Counted from the stretch's first letter, positions 1 through 5,824 are shown. The stretch is 6,738 nt of DNA from Methanomassiliicoccaceae archaeon (GCA_009786295.1 WQTN01000088.1:1-6738), one strand, 5' to 3'. Notes: generated by a model from the sequence alone, not told the origin. Numbers and translations: made by a program.

Positions 1-65
1 GAGGGGGCGGATTTACCGGCGGAGGGGGCGGCGGGTTTGGCGGAGGCGGCGGAGGACACAGATAA
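1..65 (+). CDS. 3' end of a gene for a protein with a glycine-rich C-terminal tail (partial)
   Basis: Reading from base 3, the window opens inside a frame that is almost all glycine, interrupted by single phenylalanines (GGGFTGG..., then GGFGG...), and ends with His-Arg and a TAA at 63-65. Glycine-rich tails with isolated aromatic residues are typical of the C-termini of membrane-anchored DUF2207 and TPM (YgcG-like) proteins in methanogens, where the tail follows the last membrane helix; that assignment is inference, because no folded domain lies in the window. A second frame (from base 1, stop at 109-111) is also open and would give an Ala/Glu-rich tail, but the glycine-rich reading matches a known protein style much better. 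The ileS promoter and leader follow within 35-60 bases. Confidence 0.55.
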   Translation, partial: GGGFTGGGGGGFGGGGGGHR

Positions 66-99
66 TAAACCGCTCTTAAGCCAAGGTTCCAGCCAGCAA

Positions 100-108
100 T
101 TATTTAAC
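100..108 (+). promoter_or_regulatory. TATA-like box for ileS
   Basis: The AT-rich stretch TTATTTAAC is the only TATA-like element between the upstream stop codon and ileS. An archaeal start site about 22-27 bases downstream of its centre would fall near 122-128, at the left edge of the leader hairpin, giving a leader of roughly 40-45 bases. This is position and composition evidence only; no transcript data. Confidence 0.45.
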
Positions 109-122
109 TGAAATGCGGATTG

Positions 123-160
123 CCTCTTACCGCCGGGCAAGATATACCCGGCATAAGAGG
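123..160 (+). promoter_or_regulatory. Leader hairpin that pairs with the ileS ribosome binding site
   Basis: CCTCTTA (123-129) is the exact complement of TAAGAGG (154-160), and just inside it GCCGGG (132-137) pairs with CCCGGC (147-152). The result is a 13-bp stem with a small 2x1 internal loop and a 9-base apical loop, CAAGATATA (138-146). The right arm contains GAGG (157-160), the Shine-Dalgarno sequence of ileS, seven bases before the ATG at 168. Folding would therefore hide the ribosome binding site. There is no T-run after it, so it does not look like a terminator of the upstream gene. Translational control of ileS (temperature, or a bound protein such as IleRS itself) is inference. Confidence 0.6.
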
Positions 161-167
161 ATTAGCG

Positions 168-3119
168 ATGATAAAGCAGGTCCGCGCGAATTATGATGCG
201 CCAACGATAGAGAAGGAGATCCAGGAGTTCTGGGCCTCCAGCAAAGCATACGAGAAGACCAAAGAACTGAGGTCCGGAGGAGAGAGATTCCACTTCCTTG
301 ACGGCCCGCCTTATACCACAGGATCCATTCACCTCGGGACGGCGATGAACAAGACCCTGAAGGATATCATGATAAGATATCTCAGGATGAAAGGCTACAA
401 CGTCCGTGACCAGCCGGGGTTCGACATGCATGGTCTTCCCATCGAGGTGCAGGTCGAAAAGAAGATCGGTGTCCACTCAAAGAAAGAGATCGAGGAGATA
501 GGCATTGATAAATTCGTTGACACATGCAAAAAATTCGCCAACGACCTGAGAGAAAGCATGACCGTCCAGTTCAAACAGCTCGGAGTGTGGATGGATTGGG
601 ACAACCCGTACCAGACACTCAAGCTTGATTATCTCGAATCGGCATGGTGGACCGTCCGCCGCGCATATGAGAAAGGCTTGCTCAAACCTTCCAGCAAAGT
701 GGTGACATGGTGTCCTAGGTGCGAGACCGCCCTCGCCGAGGCGGAGATAGAGTATTGGGACGAGCTCGACCCGTCGGTAATGGTAAGATTCCCTCTTGCG
801 GAAGATAACAAAGTATCACTCATAATATGGACGACAACTCCGTGGACGCTTCCGTCCAACATGGCCGTTGCCGCCCACCCCAACTGCGAATACGCCAAGA
901 TCAGACTTATCGGAGATAAGAAAGAAGAGACAGTGATATGCATGCTCTCCCAGGCAGAGTACGTTTCTAAGAAGGGAGGCTACGATAAATTTGAAGTTAT
1001 CGAAAGCATGACCGGAAAGGAACTCGAAGGCCTGGAATACATACCGCCGTTCGATATCAGCCCCGCCCATCTCAAAAGAAGCAAGTGGACGTTCAAGGTC
1101 CTGAACGCCGATTATGTGGAGAAGGACAACACGGGACTTGTGCATACAGCGCCCGGATTCGGTCCGGATGACTATGAAACTGGAAAAAAATACAGCATAG
1201 AGCCGTTCTGCCCCGTTGGGGAGTCGGGAAGATTCACAGAAGAGTTCCCGATGATGACCGACAAGAAAGTAAGGGCGTCGAATGAGGATCTGATCAAATA
1301 TCTGAATGAGAAAGGAGTGCTTTTCAACTCCGACCGGATAAAACACAGATACGGGCACTGCTGGAGATGCAAGACCCCGATCATATACAGGAACACCCGC
1401 CAATGGTTCATCGATGTGCCCGAGGTAAAGGACCAGATGCTGGACGAGATAGACCGCGTGAAATGGATACCGGAATGGGCAGGGGAGTCCAGAGAGAGGA
1501 ACTGGGTCGAAGGCGCAAGAGAGTGGTGCGTGTCCCGTCAGAGATACTGGGGGATACCGATGCCGGTCTGGGAATGCACATGCGGAGAGACGCATGTCGT
1601 CGGGCAATACAAGGACCTGCATGAAGGGAACGGATACAAGGACGGGATGGATACACACAGGCCATGGATCGACGAGGTCACCTTCAAATGCAAAAAATGC
1701 GGGTCGACGATGAACAGGGTGAAGGATGTACTCGATGTGTGGTTCGATTCGGGAGTGGCGGCATGGGCCCAGTTCAACTATCCCGCAAAGAAAGAAGGAT
1801 TTGAGGAATGGGGGTTCGGAAGATTCATAATAGAAGCGCATGACCAGACGAGAGGATGGTTCTACACCCAGCTCGGAGCCGGCGTCGTATCGTTCGACCG
1901 CGCACCTTACGATGAGGTCATGATGCACGGATGGGTGCTCGATCCGAAAGGACAGAAGATGTCAAAATCCCTGGGCAATGTCATAGAGCCGCTGGACATA
2001 ATAAACGAGCTCGGGGCGGATTCTTTAAGGCTTTATCTGATAAAAGCGAACGCGCCGTGGGAGGACACGGCATTCCAGAAGGACGGGCCGAAGAATGCGA
2101 GAAAGATCCTCAACACATACTGGAACGTTGTGAACTTCGCTTCCACGTACATGAACATAGACAACTATGATCCCACTGCACATACTCTCGAGGATGTAAG
2201 AGGGAGCATGAGAGATGAGGACAGGTGGATGCTTTCGAGGACCGAAAAAGTAAAGAAAGCGGTCACGCAGGGCCTGGAGTCAAGAGAGCTCCACAAAGTG
2301 GCAAGGGCGCTTGAGGACTATATCATGGAAGACCTGTCCCGCTGGTACGTCCGCCTGGTCAGGGACAGGAGCTGGAGCGAGGAGAACGATTCTTTTGATG
2401 ACAAGATCGCATCTTACTTCGTGCTGCACCATTCGATCATTAACACCGCGCTGCTTCTGGCACCGTTCACGCCTCATATCTCCGAAGAGATATACCAGCA
2501 CATGGGCGGCACTAAGCCGTCGGTCCACATGGAGGATTGGGTCTCATGCGACGAATCCCTTATCAGCGAGGATCTGGAACGCAGTATGTATCTGATCCAA
2601 AATGTTATCGAAGTGGTAGCTGCCGAGAGGGCCAAGATGGGAAGCAAGCTCAGATGGCCGCTGAAGCAGATATTCATCAAAGGAGACAGCGGCGTCAACG
2701 AATCCATCTCTGTGTTCGAAGAGGTTCTGATGCAGCAGGGCAACATAAAGAAGATCAGATACACAGTATCCGACAGCGATGTCAAGGGCCTTGAAGGCGT
2801 GGAGTTCGACGGCGGAAAGATATTCATCGATTTCGATGTTACTCCGGAGATAGAAGCCGAAGGCTATGCGAGAGAACTGATCAGAAGGATACAGCAGATG
2901 AGGAAGGACATGAAGCTGAATGTCGAGCAGTACATCAACTGCGAGGTCAGCGCGGAACCCCGTCTGGTGGAGCTTTTCGGCGGTTGGAAAGAGCACATAG
3001 CATCCGAAGTAAGAGCAAAAAAGCTCGTCTTCACGGAAAGCCCCGGCGGAGATGAGGTAAAGACCTGGGACGTGACCGGAAAGGACATTGTGATCGGTAT
3101 CAGCTCAGCTGAACAATAA
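168..3119 (+). CDS. ileS: Isoleucyl-tRNA synthetase, archaeal/eukaryotic type
   Basis: This cytoplasmic class I synthetase charges tRNA-Ile with isoleucine using ATP. At 983 aa it has the usual family length. Visible in order: the HIGH-type signature as HLGT (residues 55-58) inside GPPYTTGSIHLGTA; CPRC (182-185); the CP1 editing domain with the threonine-rich WTTTPWTLPSN segment (about 221-231) and HTAPGFGPDD (about 326-335), which clears mischarged valine; HCWRC (397-401); a further cysteine cluster C470/C472 and C508/C511, probably a zinc knuckle; DVWFDSG; KMSKS intact at 597-601; and the helical anticodon-binding domain with DLSRWYVRLVRDR near 725-737, followed by a C-terminal domain. I chose ATG 168 because GAGG lies seven bases upstream and MIKQV...YDAPTIEKEIQEFW matches the family start; the frame extends upstream to a TTG at 120 without family similarity. 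All catalytic motifs look intact. Confidence 0.97.
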   Translation: MIKQVRANYDAPTIEKEIQEFWASSKAYEKTKELRSGGERFHFLDGPPYTTGSIHLGTAMNKTLKDIMIRYLRMKGYNVRDQPGFDMHGLPIEVQVEKKIGVHSKKEIEEIGIDKFVDTCKKFANDLRESMTVQFKQLGVWMDWDNPYQTLKLDYLESAWWTVRRAYEKGLLKPSSKVVTWCPRCETALAEAEIEYWDELDPSVMVRFPLAEDNKVSLIIWTTTPWTLPSNMAVAAHPNCEYAKIRLIGDKKEETVICMLSQAEYVSKKGGYDKFEVIESMTGKELEGLEYIPPFDISPAHLKRSKWTFKVLNADYVEKDNTGLVHTAPGFGPDDYETGKKYSIEPFCPVGESGRFTEEFPMMTDKKVRASNEDLIKYLNEKGVLFNSDRIKHRYGHCWRCKTPIIYRNTRQWFIDVPEVKDQMLDEIDRVKWIPEWAGESRERNWVEGAREWCVSRQRYWGIPMPVWECTCGETHVVGQYKDLHEGNGYKDGMDTHRPWIDEVTFKCKKCGSTMNRVKDVLDVWFDSGVAAWAQFNYPAKKEGFEEWGFGRFIIEAHDQTRGWFYTQLGAGVVSFDRAPYDEVMMHGWVLDPKGQKMSKSLGNVIEPLDIINELGADSLRLYLIKANAPWEDTAFQKDGPKNARKILNTYWNVVNFASTYMNIDNYDPTAHTLEDVRGSMRDEDRWMLSRTEKVKKAVTQGLESRELHKVARALEDYIMEDLSRWYVRLVRDRSWSEENDSFDDKIASYFVLHHSIINTALLLAPFTPHISEEIYQHMGGTKPSVHMEDWVSCDESLISEDLERSMYLIQNVIEVVAAERAKMGSKLRWPLKQIFIKGDSGVNESISVFEEVLMQQGNIKKIRYTVSDSDVKGLEGVEFDGGKIFIDFDVTPEIEAEGYARELIRRIQQMRKDMKLNVEQYINCEVSAEPRLVELFGGWKEHIASEVRAKKLVFTESPGGDEVKTWDVTGKDIVIGISSAEQ

Positions 3120-3121
3120 AC

Positions 3122-3141
3122 AGAGGATCCGATCCTCTTTT
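3122..3141 (+). terminator. Hairpin terminator after ileS
   Basis: AGAGGAT (3122-3128) and ATCCTCT (3132-3138) form a perfect 7-bp stem with a CCG loop, starting three bases after the ileS TAA and running into TTTT, with more pyrimidine-rich sequence (AATTCTCTTT) behind it. Archaeal termination depends mainly on the T-run, so the hairpin may add mRNA end protection. It separates ileS from the convergent minus-strand operon. Confidence 0.6.
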
Positions 3142-3272
3142 AATTCTCTTTACACATGAAACAAGAATTAGATAGAGGGCGCGAACTGATCAAAGGTCAA
3201 AGAGCTTTTGAAAATAAGCGGAAGAACTGATTGGCAACGATAATGCCTTATGAATGGAGGCCGGCATCTTCG
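3142..3272. other. Convergent intergenic region with no supported gene
   Basis: This stretch lies between the ileS terminator and the 3' end of the minus-strand dehydratase operon. The only small frame of note is a 24-codon plus-strand frame at 3156-3230 without a ribosome binding site or recognisable sequence. I see no RNA gene or repeat. On the minus strand a pyrimidine-rich patch around 3195-3225 could serve as a terminator for the operon, but there is no clear hairpin. Confidence 0.4.
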
Positions 3273-4052
3273 TTATAGGTGTTTCATCATCTTGTTCACT
3301 ACATCAGATGTCTGAGGAACTATGGATTGATCCTTCTTTATCTCGTCCGGTTTGATCCACTCATACCCAGTGTTTTCTTTGTTGAGAACCGGATCTTGAT
3401 CTTCCACTTTGAAAAGGAACGGATACACCTCCCAGATAACGTCCATTTCTCTGACATATATGGGAGGAAGACACGCATCCGGCTTTGAAACACGGATCTG
3501 GGTCTCTTCCATTATCTCCCTTGATGCTGCGCTCTCCAGGCTTTCATTGCTTTCGACCTTTCCCGCGACCAATGACTTTCTTCCCGGGAAAGATTTTACC
3601 GTATCCGGACGCTTCAACATCAGGACCTTTCCGCTCTTATTGAGAAGAGCTGATGACACAACTTTGATGATCTTCACGTTTCTGATCTCAACCGTGCCGC
3701 TGTCACCGTCCACGATGACGTCATCGCCGTCCAGAAGAAGATCGATATCGACATTGTCAACCATTGGTATTGAGGATATAACCGCCCCTGTGGTGACGAT
3801 CGTCTCCGCCGAACTGTTGATAACGGCCGCCGGCGATTTGCCGTGGACCATCAGATCATACATCACGAATGATCCAACGGTGCTTCCTTTGCCGCTGTGG
3901 AAAACGAACACCTTTCCGGCGATGTTGCCCCCTCCTGCGTTAAGGTCGCCCGTGGATGCGTTGACCCCGCCGAGGAAACTGAATGTCCCATTCAGTTTCA
4001 GGACGCAGCCTTCAACCTTTCCGGACGATATCGCCCTTCCCTGCAGTATCAC
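3273..4052 (-). CDS. Phosphomevalonate dehydratase small subunit (DUF126 swivel domain) fused to a Nudix domain
   Basis: A two-domain protein of 259 aa. Residues 1 to about 125 are the aconitase-X swivel (DUF126) domain: ILQGRAISSGKVEG, FSFLGGVNASTGDL, the IAGKV segment and the HSGKGSTVGS loop (S57 is the candidate catalytic or substrate-binding serine), then KSPAAVI. With the large subunit next door it should dehydrate mevalonate 5-phosphate in the archaeal mevalonate pathway. Residues about 129-259 are a Nudix domain: the box reads G164-x5-E170-x7-R178-E179-I-M-E182-E183-T-Q185-I186, with the acidic metal ligands kept and the usual glycine replaced by Q185; YPFLF and GYEWIKPDEI follow. Stand-alone small subunits are only about 130 aa, so the Nudix half is an addition; its substrate is unknown. 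The GTG start at 4052 overlaps the large-subunit TGA as GTGA and fits the family N-terminus; an ATG at 4106 in frame is the alternative. Confidence 0.88.
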   Translation of the reverse strand: MILQGRAISSGKVEGCVLKLNGTFSFLGGVNASTGDLNAGGGNIAGKVFVFHSGKGSTVGSFVMYDLMVHGKSPAAVINSSAETIVTTGAVISSIPMVDNVDIDLLLDGDDVIVDGDSGTVEIRNVKIIKVVSSALLNKSGKVLMLKRPDTVKSFPGRKSLVAGKVESNESLESAASREIMEETQIRVSKPDACLPPIYVREMDVIWEVYPFLFKVEDQDPVLNKENTGYEWIKPDEIKKDQSIVPQTSDVVNKMMKHL

Positions 4053-5224
4053 AGTACCACGTCCATCAGTTTCGAGATATCCCTGCAAATGACCTTCTGG
4101 GAGCATAATGTGGGAAGATAATTGCCCGCTTTTGCAGAGTTCGTGCCTGTTCTTTGGAATGTTCCCTCTATCGGCGCGACCACCATGCAGGTATCGGCCA
4201 GAACAGGTCCGAACTCTTCCATGATGCGTACCTCTTCGGCGCACTCCTCGCGTATCTTTGAGGAGGTACAGAACCAGATCTCTACGTTCTTGTTCTTCTT
4301 TTTCTTTCCTTTGAGGAATGCGGCGATGTCCTTCATCTCCTTACGGCTCAGGTGAGGGCATCCCAGCGCGATAAGCTGAACATCTTCCGCAGTGTTCAGT
4401 TTGTCATATGCGTCCCTGAGTTCTTTTTTGCCGATTGATATCCTTTCCAGTCCGCTTATGTCGAAGTTCCCTGCTTCCGGAGTGACTCCTTCAACATGAT
4501 ACAGCGCGACCGAGCCTGAGGCAGCCATAGCCGCCGACATGGTCTTCGCATCATCCACGGCAGGGCTGATGCCTCTGAAATACGGTATCCCGCTGCCGAT
4601 GGCCGTCCCTACGGCCTGTCCGAGCATCGAATAGCTGAAAACCGACCCGTCGATATCAGCATCGATCACAACTGTCGGAATCCTGTTATGATCTAGATGA
4701 AGACCGTAATTAGCTGTTTTTCCAATGATCGCGGCCGCAAGAGCTCCCGGCCCTCCTTCTCTGTTGGTCCTTGCGCCGATGTAAGAATTCACAAAGGACA
4801 GCGCGGAGGATTCCGCCCATGCCACATGGTCTCCCAGGGAAGGAACGTTATCGTCAAGGTATGGGGTGCACGAACATGTCGCGGCAACACCCATCTTTTT
4901 GTACAATTCTATTATCTTAAGCTGTTTCTCCGCAAATGCCGAAGGAATGTGCATCTCCTTCCATCTTCCCCTGTCCATCCCGACAGGATTCAGTGTCGAC
5001 GGTACGGAGACGGCTGCTCCGCCTTTTACCATGTCCTCAAGATACTTCAGACCCCCGTCCCCTATCGTCTTGTAGGAAGCGCCCGATAAATGGGCCGATG
5101 TGATGCCGATAAGGTCTTCCGCTCCGTATATCTTACCGAGAGCCACGACTAATTCCATGGCCTTTTGACAACTTTCGCCTTCTTCTCCGGCAAGTATGTC
5201 CTCTTCATCCCGTGTAAGATACAT
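4049..5224 (-). CDS. Phosphomevalonate dehydratase large subunit (aconitase X catalytic subunit)
   Basis: This 391-aa protein belongs to the aconitase-X (DUF521) family. The archaeal members with a separate small subunit are mevalonate 5-phosphate dehydratases that form trans-anhydromevalonate 5-phosphate, using an iron-sulfur cluster. Family landmarks are all present: the start MYLTRDEEDILAGEEG; SGASYKTIG (47-55); CTPY with C119 (a second cysteine, C117, sits two residues before); AWAESSA (136-142) followed by NSYIGARTNREGGPGALA (146-163); YGLHLDHNR (173-181); GCPH with C289; and ADTCMVV with C346, then TNSAKAGNYLPTL. C119, C289 and C346 are the likely cluster ligands. ATG 5224 is chosen because it gives the family-typical N-terminus; a TTG ten codons earlier (5254) is the alternative. 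There is no Shine-Dalgarno sequence ahead of the ATG. It follows the cysteine-rich gene by 39 bases and is coupled to the small subunit by a 4-base overlap, so the pair should be made together. Confidence 0.93.
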   Translation of the reverse strand: MYLTRDEEDILAGEEGESCQKAMELVVALGKIYGAEDLIGITSAHLSGASYKTIGDGGLKYLEDMVKGGAAVSVPSTLNPVGMDRGRWKEMHIPSAFAEKQLKIIELYKKMGVAATCSCTPYLDDNVPSLGDHVAWAESSALSFVNSYIGARTNREGGPGALAAAIIGKTANYGLHLDHNRIPTVVIDADIDGSVFSYSMLGQAVGTAIGSGIPYFRGISPAVDDAKTMSAAMAASGSVALYHVEGVTPEAGNFDISGLERISIGKKELRDAYDKLNTAEDVQLIALGCPHLSRKEMKDIAAFLKGKKKKNKNVEIWFCTSSKIREECAEEVRIMEEFGPVLADTCMVVAPIEGTFQRTGTNSAKAGNYLPTLCSQKVICRDISKLMDVVL

Positions 5225-5242
5225 ATTGGAGTAAACAGAGCG

Positions 5243-5250
5243 ATTATTAA
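5243..5250 (-). promoter_or_regulatory. TATA-like box ahead of the dehydratase large subunit
   Basis: On the minus strand TTAATAAT is centred about 23 bases upstream of ATG 5224. With no Shine-Dalgarno sequence in the gap, this spacing would allow a leaderless transcript starting at or very near the ATG. It may be an internal promoter within the three-gene unit. The evidence is composition and spacing only. Confidence 0.35.
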
Positions 5251-5263
5251 TCAATCTATGTTC

Positions 5264-5407
5264 TCAGTTCTTGATCACCAGAGGCCTCAGGCACATCGGC
5301 AGGTTCCCCTTCTCATCACGGTGGTAAGGCACGCAGAGGCAGCAGTTTCCGTGGCGGGGGCAATCTGTTTTTGGGCAGGTGCAATTGACAGTACATTCAG
5401 ATGCCAT
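5264..5407 (-). CDS. Small cysteine-rich protein, DUF6485-like
   Basis: A 47-aa frame from ATG 5407 to TGA 5264 contains eight cysteines at residues 5, 9, 11, 16, 22, 23, 25 and 39. The core NCTCPKTDCPRHGNCCLC followed by VPYHRDEKGNLPMC strongly resembles the small DUF6485-type proteins (pattern NC-C...C-R-GKCCECVxYH...LPxC) found in anaerobic bacteria and methanogens; this is from memory of the family, not a search. The cysteine pattern suggests a metal-binding cytosolic protein (zinc or an iron-sulfur cluster); no function is established. No signal peptide or membrane segment is visible. It lies 39 bases ahead of the iron-sulfur dehydratase genes in the same direction and may be cotranscribed with them. 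No Shine-Dalgarno sequence is seen; a T-rich TATA-like stretch sits at leaderless distance. Random sequence would rarely give eight cysteines in this order, so I consider it a real gene. Confidence 0.82.
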   Translation of the reverse strand: MASECTVNCTCPKTDCPRHGNCCLCVPYHRDEKGNLPMCLRPLVIKN

Positions 5408-5425
5408 ACATACAAAATAAAGGTG

Positions 5426-5447
5426 AAAAAATAAAAGGGTTTTTATT
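5426..5447 (-). terminator. AT-rich hairpin with T-run after the small membrane protein gene
   Basis: On the minus strand AATAAAA (5447-5441) and TTTTATT (5436-5430) form a 7-bp stem around an ACCC loop and run directly into TTTT. It lies 25 bases beyond the TGA of the membrane protein gene. The stem is all A-T, so the T-run is the stronger part of the signal. Confidence 0.5.
5428..5437 (-). promoter_or_regulatory. Possible TATA box of the cysteine-rich gene and dehydratase operon
   Basis: The minus-strand sequence CTTTTATTTT is centred about 25-26 bases upstream of ATG 5407, the distance expected for a leaderless archaeal gene, and no Shine-Dalgarno sequence is present between them. It coincides with the right arm of the preceding terminator, so one AT-rich patch may end one transcript and start the next. 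Confidence 0.35.
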
Positions 5448-5471
5448 CAAGCCAGGTGAGTTCTGATAACT

Positions 5472-5696
5472 TCACGGTTTCTTGAACACGTCCATCATTC
5501 CGCCACCGGCAATCAGTGTGCCTGCCGTGAGTATTGAGGCCGCGAGTGCAAGAGATTCCGCTGCTACGTCCCAATCTCCGCCCACCAAACCCGCTCCGAC
5601 TTTGACTATGAAGCAGAGGATGATGAAGTAGATGATCGCGAACACAATGTATAGTATCAGCGCTATCAATGCATCAAGTATTCCTTTTCCATCCAT
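5472..5696 (-). CDS. Small two-helix membrane protein, unknown function
   Basis: A 74-aa protein that I do not recognise. It starts MDGKGILDALIALIL; the first membrane segment runs about residues 8-33 (hydrophobic Ile/Leu/Phe/Tyr with one cysteine at 28), a short loop with GGDWD follows, and a second, smaller-residue helix covers about 46-66 (AAESLALAASILTAGTLIAGG). The C-terminus ends in the basic FKKP. Both termini would lie on the same side, probably cytoplasmic. ATG 5696 is preferred; GAGG lies 15 bases upstream, rather far for a ribosome binding site, and the same frame opens at a TTG (5711) that directly abuts that GAGG and so is a poor start. It has its own TATA-like region and terminator and appears to be a single-gene unit. 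Confidence 0.75.
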   Translation of the reverse strand: MDGKGILDALIALILYIVFAIIYFIILCFIVKVGAGLVGGDWDVAAESLALAASILTAGTLIAGGGMMDVFKKP

Positions 5697-5740
5697 TCTA
5701 ACACTTTCCAACCTCTATTGAGGCTAAGTATTGAAATTGA

Positions 5741-5760
5741 CATATATAGCATATAAAATT
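5741..5760 (-). promoter_or_regulatory. TATA-rich promoter region of the small membrane protein gene
   Basis: The minus-strand sequence AATTTTATATGCTATATATG holds two overlapping candidate TATA boxes (TTTTATAT and CTATATAT) 45-64 bases upstream of ATG 5696. A start site about 25 bases downstream would fall near 5718-5730 and leave a leader of 20-35 bases containing the GAGG at 5712-5715. Which box is used cannot be told. Confidence 0.45.
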
Positions 5761-5777
5761 ATCTATGATTTTTACGA

Positions 5778-5824
5778 AAAATCTGCTGTTCCAGTTACAA
5801 TTCCCTAAGCAAACGGCAGATTTT
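5778..5824 (-). terminator. Long-stem inverted repeat and T-run after the DUF3788 gene
   Basis: AAAATCTGCTGTT (5778-5790) and AACGGCAGATTTT (5812-5824) pair over 13 positions (one G-U pair, depending on strand an A-C mismatch) around a 21-base loop. Read on the minus strand, it begins within the TAA stop of the DUF3788 gene and ends in TTTTT, as expected for a terminator of that gene. Because the arms are nearly symmetrical it also has A-run/T-run character on the plus strand. Confidence 0.5.

Noticed and set aside
1..56. GGC/GGA-rich DNA as a possible regulatory or G-quadruplex repeat
   Set aside because: It is best explained as glycine codons of the upstream gene's tail; no independent evidence for a structural role.
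1..111. Ala/Glu-rich reading of the first bases in frame 1, ending at TGA 109-111
   Set aside because: The glycine-rich reading in frame 3 matches a familiar type of membrane-protein tail; the GC-rich repeat keeps several frames open by itself.
120..167. TTG-initiated N-terminal extension of ileS (16 codons)
   Set aside because: No ribosome binding site before TTG 120, no similarity to synthetase N-termini, and the stretch is accounted for by the leader hairpin; ATG 168 has GAGG at seven bases.
816..1928. Long open frame (370 codons) on the minus strand inside ileS
   Set aside because: It lies opposite a full-length, motif-complete synthetase gene, and its translation shows no recognisable domain; codon bias of ileS explains long antisense frames.
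3156..3230. 24-codon plus-strand frame after ileS
   Set aside because: No Shine-Dalgarno sequence, highly charged composition without a recognisable pattern, and it lies directly behind the ileS terminator; too little to call a gene.
3409..4092. 227-codon plus-strand frame opposite the small-subunit/Nudix gene
   Set aside because: Its sequence is low in recognisable features and rich in Ser/Thr/Pro/Leu as expected for a shadow frame, while the minus strand encodes two clear domains.
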